50,834 bases of DNA. It comes from an uncultured beta proteobacterium (GTDB taxonomy: Bacteria > Pseudomonadota > Gammaproteobacteria > Burkholderiales > Burkholderiaceae_C). Positions 16,543 through 23,653 of the stretch are shown one piece after another (position 1 is the first letter of the stretch; every line of letters begins with the position of its first letter). A program made the position numbers and the translations under genes. The stretch covers positions 1 to 50,834 of the forward strand of contig CAIMSP010000047.1 of the NCBI GenBank assembly GCA_903844215.1. Direction: 5' to 3'. The notes beneath the pieces are model-generated. The model did not search any database. It saw only the letters and a program-made list of their open reading frames with translations, and was not told where the DNA came from.

Positions 16543-16589
16543 TCGCAGACGTAGATAAAGAAATAGCGAAAACCTAGCCCGCCACCGGC

Positions 16590-18089
16590 TCACCCGCCAT
16601 GCCCATCATCCCCCGGTAAAAGCCCCAGTTGCTCTTCGGCTTGGGCGGGTTTGCGATAGGCCGCGTTACTTCTCACGCGCCCCGGCAGCAGCTCCAGCAA
16701 GCCACGATCCACCCAGGCGCGCAGCATCTTGGAGGCTTTAAGCGTGTCCACCCCAGCAATGCGGCAAACGTCGGCATTGGCAACCGGGCCATTGCGCTCC
16801 ATCCAGTCGTTCACCTCGGTCCAGACGGCGGGGCGGTCTTCATTGAACAAAGTCGGCGACAAGGTCTCCACAGCCGCCTCGGTGTTCTGGCGGTACTGTG
16901 GCGGATACAACTTCGCGGCCGCCATCTCACCAAACATCATCCGCACCCCCTCACCATCGTCAATGTTGGGCGGCACCGCAAACTGACGCAAATTTTGGGC
17001 AATCAACGGGTTGCGCGCTTTGGAGCGCGCGTACTGGATGTTGGCTGATGTAATGGCTCCTGGCAGCAAACCCGGGCTTTCCACCACAATGCGGTCGTCA
17101 AAGACCCGCACCATGATGTCACGGTTGAGCCGGTAGTCCCGGTGAATCACCGCGTTCACAATGGCCTCTTTCACCACCCGCTCGGGGTACTGGTGCCGCG
17201 TCTTGAAGCCACTGCTGGCCAACGTCAGGCCCTGGGCCAATTCGTCCAGCACAGCTTTCACCGCCAGGTCAATCTGTTCAATCAAGGGGCCGCGAATCGT
17301 CTTGGGCGGCTTACGCAAATTGGGCACCGCATCCATGCCCATCTCCTTGCCGGCATACACCATCAGCCGAAGGTCAGCACGCCCACCAAAGGCGGCTAGC
17401 AAACTACCAGGCTCTTCAGCGAACAGCAGCACCGCTGCGCGCCTTGGTAAGATTTGTTCTGCCCCCGCTTCCCCGATCTTGTCGGCCAAGCCAATGCGTA
17501 GCAACTGCTCCGCCTGGGTGCCCGCGCGCAGCCCGCGGCTGGCCACAAAGCTGCGCCACACGGGCGTGTCCAGCAACTCCAGCGGCACGGCCACAGACTC
17601 GGTTTCTGCACTTCGAACGCCGCGCTGATAGGCCAGATCAGTAATCTCGGATGCCAACATTTCGCGGTTGCTTGCATCCAGTCGCGTCCAAGTGCCGTCA
17701 ACTACTATGGAATGCACATCGGCACTTTTGCCCACCTGCACCAGCACCACGTGCCCCGCTTGCCCATCGCGCAAAGTACAGGCCAGCCGCATAAAACGGA
17801 TTCCGTCGATACCAGGTTTGAACTGGGTGCGCACCTTGCGTTGTAGTTCGTCAACGGCTTCCGGGTTTTCCTGCACGCCATAGATGCGCTGCGCCCCTTT
17901 GGCCTTGGCCGGGTCTTCAATGCCCAAAGCCAACACGCCGCCCTCTGTATTGGCAAAGGCGCACAAGGTCTCCAACGCTTTTTGCACCATCTTGCCGGAA
18001 ACGCGCTTGACATCCAATGTGCGACTCTCAGGCGAGCTGAGAACGCGCTCAAGGAGCATGGCGGATTGGGCTTGCGAATGGTCAATCAT
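16590..18089 (-). CDS. AlbA_2/Schlafen-type ATP-binding protein
   Basis: The chosen start gives 499 residues and an 8-base overlap with the methyltransferase stop (ATGATTGA). Residues ~15-140 form the AlbA_2 (Schlafen-like) domain, with E21-S-R...K28 and the diagnostic CAFANTEGGVLALGI segment at 43-57. A central region leads to a GHKL-type ATP-binding half with E308-AIVN312-AVIHRDY followed by IVVESPGLLPG. The C-terminus carries a winged-helix-like tail. Proteins of this architecture are common as companions of restriction or defence genes, sometimes as regulators, sometimes as RNA- or DNA-targeting factors. It is the second of three genes in the cluster. Confidence 0.85.
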   Translation of the reverse strand: MIDHSQAQSAMLLERVLSSPESRTLDVKRVSGKMVQKALETLCAFANTEGGVLALGIEDPAKAKGAQRIYGVQENPEAVDELQRKVRTQFKPGIDGIRFMRLACTLRDGQAGHVVLVQVGKSADVHSIVVDGTWTRLDASNREMLASEITDLAYQRGVRSAETESVAVPLELLDTPVWRSFVASRGLRAGTQAEQLLRIGLADKIGEAGAEQILPRRAAVLLFAEEPGSLLAAFGGRADLRLMVYAGKEMGMDAVPNLRKPPKTIRGPLIEQIDLAVKAVLDELAQGLTLASSGFKTRHQYPERVVKEAIVNAVIHRDYRLNRDIMVRVFDDRIVVESPGLLPGAITSANIQYARSKARNPLIAQNLRQFAVPPNIDDGEGVRMMFGEMAAAKLYPPQYRQNTEAAVETLSPTLFNEDRPAVWTEVNDWMERNGPVANADVCRIAGVDTLKASKMLRAWVDRGLLELLPGRVRSNAAYRKPAQAEEQLGLLPGDDGHGG

Positions 18090-20238
18090 CTGTGTCACCC
18101 GAACCGACGCGGAACTTTTGGTCAAACGCACAAATGGCCTCCAGCTCCGCGTTACTAAATCCGAAATGCCGAGCCAATGTTTGATCAATCAAATCGATTG
18201 TGTCTTTGCTGCCTGACGCTGAATATTCAGCGTACTCAATTTGATCAACGACACCACCTTGCCGCGAAGAGATGGTTTTACGAACTGCGCCGTTCTGGAG
18301 TTCCAGCATCAACCTATTGCTAAGCCGGACCAACTCCTCGTCATTCAGAGCAGCGTCTGGAACTCGAAAGGTGGACACCAATCCATCCGTCACATGAAAG
18401 CAATCACCAAACGCCACGAAGTACGCATAGAACAAACTGCTGTTCAGTATTGCGGTTACGACAGCCGCCAAGTGCGGCATCTCAAAGTACAACCAGCGCC
18501 CATGCGATGGGTCACTTTGCTGCCCATTTTTGGAATAAAACGGCACATGTGAAGTGGCCTTGACCCAATACTGAGCAGACTCTTGATAGTAAACAAAATG
18601 GTTCGACGCAACACGTTTGCGATGACGCGCTAGCGGCTGATCACCGTCTGCTAGCAGTTTTCCAAGTGCGGCAACGATGTCTGGCGCATCGACCTTCGGC
18701 CAAGCACCATCTGGCGTTTTTGGCCATACGTAATCCGAGAATCTCACGGTTGCCAATAACGACGAACGAGCCTCAGTCGGCCAACGGCATAGAGCCCTAC
18801 ACAGCCGCTGAGTGGGCCTTTGCGTCCCCTTCTGAGCAATGAAAACAGTCGATCGGCAGTGCTGCAACCCGTCAAAGAGTTTCCCGGGTCTATCATCAAA
18901 AGTCACGATCCACAATGAAGCGGAATTTTGTTCAATCAAGTTTCTTGAGCCTTGCATCCGGCTTGAACTTGCCAAGGGCAGTTGAACAATAAAGCTGACT
19001 TGACCGTTCTTCGCTGCAATCTGAATTGCACGTTCAGTACAGAGCCCGTAAAGATTGCCTGAATCGATGGATGTGTATCCCATGACTTTGTAGTCCGCCT
19101 TGACCGCAGCGTATTCTTTCCATGGCGGGTTACCAACGACAGCATCAAACCCGCCTGCCGCCATCAATGGGTGGAAATCCACATACCAATGAAACGGCTG
19201 ATGACTGGCTTTCCATGCCTCGTAATCACGCACCTTGGTCGTATTGACCCCGTACTCTCTGGCCAGGTGGTAGTTCAGCATTTCCTCCAACTCGGCCAAC
19301 GTATCAACCAGCGCCTGCTTGTCACCCGGCGACACGTGTCCACCGCGTTGCACTTGTTGAATCTGGAAGTTGTTGTACTGCTCTTCCACCGCCGTCAGGC
19401 GAATGCGGATGTCTTCCCATGCGTCGCTAAACAGGTTCCCTTGTGTCGCGCCCTTGACAGCCTTTTCGGTTTCATCCGCCGTGGCGTAGCCCACCAAGGT
19501 GTTGCCGTGGCGGATGTTGAAATCAATATCGGGCAGCGGCTCGATGTCGTCTCCCGGCTCCAGGTAGGCGACCAGCTTGAGGAACAACCGCAACTTGGCA
19601 ATCTCGGTGGCCTGCTCTTCAATGTCCACGCCATAGAGGTTGTTGACGATGATGTGTTTGATGACCGCGTAGTCTTGCGCGCGGTCGGAGCTGGAGGCGG
19701 CAAAGCGGGCCAGAAGCTCGTCCACTTCGGCCCACTTTTCGGGGTGGGATTTTTCGCCTGCGATGAGTGCATCCGTGCGCACGGCTTGCAGGGTGCGCAG
19801 CGTGGCGTCGTACAGTGGCTTCAAGATATTCAGCGCAGCAAACAAAAAGGCGCCGGAGCCACAGGTGGGATCGAGCACGCTCAGGCCGTGGCGAAACTTT
19901 TCGTTGCTCTTGCGCGGCAGGCGGCCTGCCAGGGCGAACCAGAAGCTCTTGAGCAAGCCTACATCGGTGCAACGCTCGATCAGGTCTTGCGCGAACTGGC
20001 GGATGTCGAGGTTGTAGGTGATGAGGTCGCCCACGCCCTTGACTTCGCCGGCCACCAGGTTGGCGCGCACACAAATCTGTCCCGCGGCGGGGTCCCAAGC
20101 CTGAACCAGATCGTCAATCGCTTGCCAACCCCGAAGGTTGAGGTAGCCCACGCAAAAGTCGGCTCGTTGCGAAACTTGCATCGTCGCGCGCAGCGTCGTC
20201 AGCAAGTCCTGTTCGATGTTGTCAAAAATTCGAGCCAT
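18082..20238 (-). CDS. Eco57I-type adenine methyltransferase with a foreign N-terminus (probable fusion/deletion)
   Basis: These 718 residues contain SAM-binding motif I (DPTCGSGA at 123-130) and catalytic motif IV NPPW at 370-373, so the N6-adenine methyltransferase core looks intact; the C-terminal third resembles a target-recognition domain. The first ~55 residues (MARIFDNIEQDLL, then ADFCVGYLNLRGW) do not belong to a methyltransferase. They match what I remember as the start of SNF2-type helicases with an N-terminal phospholipase-D-like domain. The switch lies near residues 55-65 (about 20043-20073). The simplest reading is a deletion that removed most of a helicase gene and the methyltransferase N-terminus, leaving an in-frame chimera. 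Activity is uncertain. An ATG 11 codons earlier (20271) is possible. Confidence 0.8.
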   Translation of the reverse strand: MARIFDNIEQDLLTTLRATMQVSQRADFCVGYLNLRGWQAIDDLVQAWDPAAGQICVRANLVAGEVKGVGDLITYNLDIRQFAQDLIERCTDVGLLKSFWFALAGRLPRKSNEKFRHGLSVLDPTCGSGAFLFAALNILKPLYDATLRTLQAVRTDALIAGEKSHPEKWAEVDELLARFAASSSDRAQDYAVIKHIIVNNLYGVDIEEQATEIAKLRLFLKLVAYLEPGDDIEPLPDIDFNIRHGNTLVGYATADETEKAVKGATQGNLFSDAWEDIRIRLTAVEEQYNNFQIQQVQRGGHVSPGDKQALVDTLAELEEMLNYHLAREYGVNTTKVRDYEAWKASHQPFHWYVDFHPLMAAGGFDAVVGNPPWKEYAAVKADYKVMGYTSIDSGNLYGLCTERAIQIAAKNGQVSFIVQLPLASSSRMQGSRNLIEQNSASLWIVTFDDRPGKLFDGLQHCRSTVFIAQKGTQRPTQRLCRALCRWPTEARSSLLATVRFSDYVWPKTPDGAWPKVDAPDIVAALGKLLADGDQPLARHRKRVASNHFVYYQESAQYWVKATSHVPFYSKNGQQSDPSHGRWLYFEMPHLAAVVTAILNSSLFYAYFVAFGDCFHVTDGLVSTFRVPDAALNDEELVRLSNRLMLELQNGAVRKTISSRQGGVVDQIEYAEYSASGSKDTIDLIDQTLARHFGFSNAELEAICAFDQKFRVGSGDTDD

Positions 20239-20334
20239 TGAATCGGGCGGTTGTTCTTGGTCTGCCCGCATTGTGCACGCAAGACCCTGTTGACAAGGGC
20301 TTGTCCGCCGGCCAGGCGAGTGCTCGGATGAAAT

Positions 20335-21048
20335 TCAAAGAAAGCGCGCCACCAGCGGAATCAACACGGCCGCCAGCAGCACCTGGATGCCGAGCGCCAG
20401 GCCGGCATAGGCGCCGGCGTCGGGGTTCACGTGCATGGCGCGTGCCGCACCGATGCCGTGCGACGCCGTGCCCAGCGCAAAGCCGCGAATCTGCGCTGGC
20501 GCCACGCCCAGGGCGTCGAACAGGTACTTGGCGCTGATGGCGCCGACCAGGCCGGTCAACACGGCAAACACCGCCGCCAGCGCCGGGATGCCGCCGAGCT
20601 GTTCGGCGATGCCCATGGCCACCGGCGCCGTGACGGACTTGGGCGCGAGCGAGCGCAGCAGCTCATCGGGCAAACCCAGGGCCCAGCCGATGGCCACCGC
20701 GCTGGCGCTCGCCGCCGTGCCGCCGGCCAGGGCCGCGAGCAGCAGCGGGCCGGCCCGGCGGCGCAGTTCGGCGCGGCGCTGCCACAGCGGCCAGGCCAGC
20801 GCCACGACCGCCGGACCGAGCAGGAAATGAATGAATTGCGCGCCCGAAAAATAGCTCGGGTAAGGCGTGCCGCTCAGGCTCAGCAGCGAGGCCAGCAGCA
20901 GCACCGTCCAGAGCACCGGATTGGCCCAGGGCGCCTGATCCAGCCACTGGTAGGCGGCCTGCGCCAGCAGATAGGTCAGCAGCGTCGCGGTCAAACCAAA
21001 CAGCGGCGTGGTCGAGAGATAAACCCACAGTTGGACAAAGTCGGTCAT
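20335..21048 (-). CDS. lrgB: LrgB/CidB family membrane protein
   Basis: These 237 residues contain about six to seven transmembrane helices and the LrgB family blocks SLAPKSVTAPVAMGIAEQLGG and the ATASHGIGTAR-like stretch (GTASHGIGAARAM). The gene follows lrgA by 9 bases and closes the lactate gene run. LrgAB was first described as an antiholin-like murein hydrolase regulator; in Bacillus (PftAB/YsbAB) and Streptococcus the pair takes up pyruvate. Its place behind lactate-oxidation genes favours the pyruvate role here (inference). Confidence 0.9.
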   Translation of the reverse strand: MTDFVQLWVYLSTTPLFGLTATLLTYLLAQAAYQWLDQAPWANPVLWTVLLLASLLSLSGTPYPSYFSGAQFIHFLLGPAVVALAWPLWQRRAELRRRAGPLLLAALAGGTAASASAVAIGWALGLPDELLRSLAPKSVTAPVAMGIAEQLGGIPALAAVFAVLTGLVGAISAKYLFDALGVAPAQIRGFALGTASHGIGAARAMHVNPDAGAYAGLALGIQVLLAAVLIPLVARFL

Positions 21049-21057
21049 GCAGCGCCT

Positions 21058-21426
21058 TCAGCGGTTCGCGGAGGCGTCGGCGCGCGGCAAGGCCGCACGC
21101 AGCACCAGGGCCGTGACGATGAGCCCGATCCAGGTTGACAGCAGCAGCGCCACCGTCAAGCGCAGCCCGTACTGAGAAAGCAGCGCCAGGTGCGTCATGA
21201 CGCCCACACCCACCGGAACAAAGAGCAGGGAAAGGTGCGCCAGCAGCGCATCGGCGGCCACGCCCACGCTGTCGCGCACCCATTCCCAGCGCAGCAGCAG
21301 CACCAGCATCAGCATGCCGATCACCGGCCCGGGCAGGCCCAGATGGACGAGCCGGGTCAGGGCCTCGCCCACCGACTGGCACAGCAGCAGCCAGGTCAGA
21401 CCGGTGAGCAGGGGCGACGCTTTCAT
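21058..21426 (-). CDS. lrgA: CidA/LrgA family membrane protein
   Basis: A 122-residue protein with four predicted transmembrane helices; the family motif GLPGPVIGMLMLVLLL occupies residues ~27-43, and PVGVGVMTH follows around 68. The start at 21426 was chosen because it opens the first helix; the longer frame upstream is a shadow of the uspA gene. It partners LrgB (9-base spacing) in a two-component membrane complex. It follows uspA by 17 bases, so the whole set is likely co-transcribed with the lactate genes. Confidence 0.88.
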   Translation of the reverse strand: MKASPLLTGLTWLLLCQSVGEALTRLVHLGLPGPVIGMLMLVLLLRWEWVRDSVGVAADALLAHLSLLFVPVGVGVMTHLALLSQYGLRLTVALLLSTWIGLIVTALVLRAALPRADASANR

Positions 21427-21443
21427 GGCGCCAATGATATGGG

Positions 21444-21896
21444 CTATTGCTCGCGCACCAACAGCAAAGAGCAGGTGGCGATGCGCACCAGGTTCTCCGC
21501 CACGCTGCCGACCAGCAGGCGCTCGAAGCCGCGCCTGCCGTGGGTGCCGACGACGATCAGGTCGGCGCCCCATTGGGCTGCGGCGTCAGAGATCATTTCG
21601 GCCACCCGGCGCTGCGTGGATTCGATCAGCAGGCGCTCGGCCGTGCAGCCGGCCGCCGCCGCCCGGGCCTGCGCCTGGTCCAGTAGCGCGTTGCCCGACG
21701 CCCGCATCTGCGTCTTGACGAGTTCGACGTCAATGTAGCTGCCAAGGCCCATGCCATGCTGGTCCAGCGGACCTTCGTCCACGGCCGTCGCAACGCACAG
21801 GCTCGCGCCTTGCACGTGCGCCAAGGCGATGGCTTCATCCAGCGCCTTTTGCGCGGTGCTGCTGTTGTCGATGGCGACAAGGATTCGTTTGCTCAT
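21444..21896 (-). CDS. universal stress protein (UspA family)
   Basis: These 150 residues form a single Usp domain. The ATP-binding pattern G-x2-G-x9-G-S is present as GTHGRRGFERLLVGSVAENLV near the C-terminus, and the N-terminus begins with the usual strand KRILVAIDNS. ATP-binding Usp proteins modulate stress survival and energy metabolism. The gene starts 18 bases after the permease stop and lies in the same direction, consistent with a shared transcript; a role tied to lactate or pyruvate metabolism is suggested only by position. Confidence 0.92.
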   Translation of the reverse strand: MSKRILVAIDNSSTAQKALDEAIALAHVQGASLCVATAVDEGPLDQHGMGLGSYIDVELVKTQMRASGNALLDQAQARAAAAGCTAERLLIESTQRRVAEMISDAAAQWGADLIVVGTHGRRGFERLLVGSVAENLVRIATCSLLLVREQ

Positions 21897-21914
21897 GAGA
21901 TGTTCTCCGAAAGT

Positions 21915-23576
21915 TTATTTGACGACCAGCAGCGTGAACGGGAACACGTAGGCCTGCAGCGTCACGAAGATGCCGACCAGACAGGCCAGGGCCAGCGAAT
22001 GGAAGAACACGTAGCGCAGGATGTCGCCTTCGTGGTTGAACCAGCGCGTGGCCGTGGAGGCGACGACGATCGATTGCGCGTCGATCATCTTGCCCATCAC
22101 GCCGCCCGAGCTGTTGGCCGCGCCCATCAGATTGGGCGACAGACCGAGCTGATCCGCCGCGACCTTTTGCATGCCGCCAAAGAGCACATTGGAGGCCGTG
22201 TCCGAACCCGTCATCGCCACACCGATCCAGCCCATGAGCGTGCCGAAGAAGGGGTAGAGCACGCCGCTGTTGGCAAAGGCCAGGCCCAGCGTGGTGTCGG
22301 TGCCCGAGTAGCGCGTGAGCGTGCCCAGACCCAGCATCAGCACGATGGTCATGAGCGAATAGCGCACCAGCCAGAACGTGCGGCCGAAGGTGGCGACGAT
22401 TTCCTTGGGCTTGTACTTCATCACCAGAGCGCCGACGATGGCCGCCAGCAGGATGCCGGTGCCGGTGGCCGAGAGCAGACCGAGCACATAGACCGCGCCT
22501 TCCTTGGTCGGCTTGACGACGACTGGTGGCATCTTCTCAATCAGGTTGTGCAAACCGGCCATCGGGAACGTGGGCGCGTAGATGCCGTTGAGCCAGGTCT
22601 TCACGGATGGCAGGCCCCAGATGAAAACGAACACCGTCAGGATCAGCCAAGGGGTCCAGGCGCGAACCAGTTCGGCGCGCGTGTACACCACCAGCGGCGC
22701 GGCCGCCTTGGCCTGACCACCGTCGGTCTCGTGGCCTTTCAGATTGGGCGAGGTCCAGATCTTCTTCGGCTGCCAGACGCGCAGGAACAGCACCAGGGAA
22801 ACCATGGAAACGATGGCCGCAATGATGTCCACCAGCTCCGGGCCGATGAAGTTCGACACCAAGTATTGCGGGATGGCAAACGACAATCCCGTGACCAGGA
22901 TCGCCGGCCAGATTTCCATCATCGCCTTGCGCCCGGCAAAGGCCCAGATCAGCCAGAACGGCACCAGCAGCGAGAAGAACGGCAGTTGGCGACCGATCAT
23001 CGCCGTCACCGCCATCAGGTCGTAGCCGTGCACCTTGGCCAGCGTGATCACCGGCGTGCCCAGAGCGCCGAACGCCACCGGTGCGGTGTTGGCGATCAGG
23101 CTCAGGCCCGACGCGGCCAGCGGCGAAAAGCCCAGGCCGATCAGGATGCCGGCGGTGACCGCCACCGGCGTGCCAAAGCCGGCCGCACCTTCGAAGAAGG
23201 CGCCGAAGCAAAAGGCGATCAGCAGCAGTTGCAGACGCCGGTCGTCGGTGATGCCCGAGAGCGACGCCTGCAGCACCTTGAAGCTGCCGTTTTGTTCGGC
23301 GAGCTGCTGCAGGAAGATGATGTTGAGCACGATCCAGCCGATCGGCAACAGGCCGGTGAAGCCGCCATACAGCGCCGCCGTTCCGGCCATGCCCACCGGC
23401 ATGCCATAGGCATACACGGCCACCAGCACCGCGGCCAGCAGGCCCAGCGCAGCGGCGAGGTGCGCCTTGATGTGCAGAAAGCCCAGACAGACCAGCATCA
23501 CCACCACCGGCACAGCGGCCAGGGCGGTGGACAAAACCATGTTCCCCAAGGGATCGTAAACCTGTTGCCAAACCAT
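21915..23576 (-). CDS. lctP: L-lactate permease (LctP/LldP family)
   Basis: A 553-residue integral membrane protein with about 12-14 helices. Diagnostic stretches include FCFGAFFEGAAGFGTPVAVT, SLIANTAPVAFGALGTPV, and the C-terminal GVAMTGSDTASNVLFG...GAANSSGGVMGKMI. It imports lactate (and often glycolate) with protons. The second of two close ATGs (23576) is preferred because AAGGAG ends 6 bases before it, whereas the first ATG abuts that site directly. It lies 77 bases after the D-lactate dehydrogenase stop, in a gap containing a GGCCC-TGC-GGGCC hairpin (23617-23629), which could tune distal expression. Confidence 0.94.
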   Translation of the reverse strand: MVWQQVYDPLGNMVLSTALAAVPVVVMLVCLGFLHIKAHLAAALGLLAAVLVAVYAYGMPVGMAGTAALYGGFTGLLPIGWIVLNIIFLQQLAEQNGSFKVLQASLSGITDDRRLQLLLIAFCFGAFFEGAAGFGTPVAVTAGILIGLGFSPLAASGLSLIANTAPVAFGALGTPVITLAKVHGYDLMAVTAMIGRQLPFFSLLVPFWLIWAFAGRKAMMEIWPAILVTGLSFAIPQYLVSNFIGPELVDIIAAIVSMVSLVLFLRVWQPKKIWTSPNLKGHETDGGQAKAAAPLVVYTRAELVRAWTPWLILTVFVFIWGLPSVKTWLNGIYAPTFPMAGLHNLIEKMPPVVVKPTKEGAVYVLGLLSATGTGILLAAIVGALVMKYKPKEIVATFGRTFWLVRYSLMTIVLMLGLGTLTRYSGTDTTLGLAFANSGVLYPFFGTLMGWIGVAMTGSDTASNVLFGGMQKVAADQLGLSPNLMGAANSSGGVMGKMIDAQSIVVASTATRWFNHEGDILRYVFFHSLALACLVGIFVTLQAYVFPFTLLVVK

Positions 23577-23653
23577 AATCATCTCCTTAAAAATTAACCC
23601 ATTTCAGACCGCGCCTGGCCCTGCGGGCCGACTGCGCGCAAACCGCCAGCGCG

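Noticed and set aside
21756..23597. A 613-residue plus-strand frame opposite uspA and lctP
   Set aside because: Low-complexity His/Arg/Asp-rich shadow of two well-identified genes.
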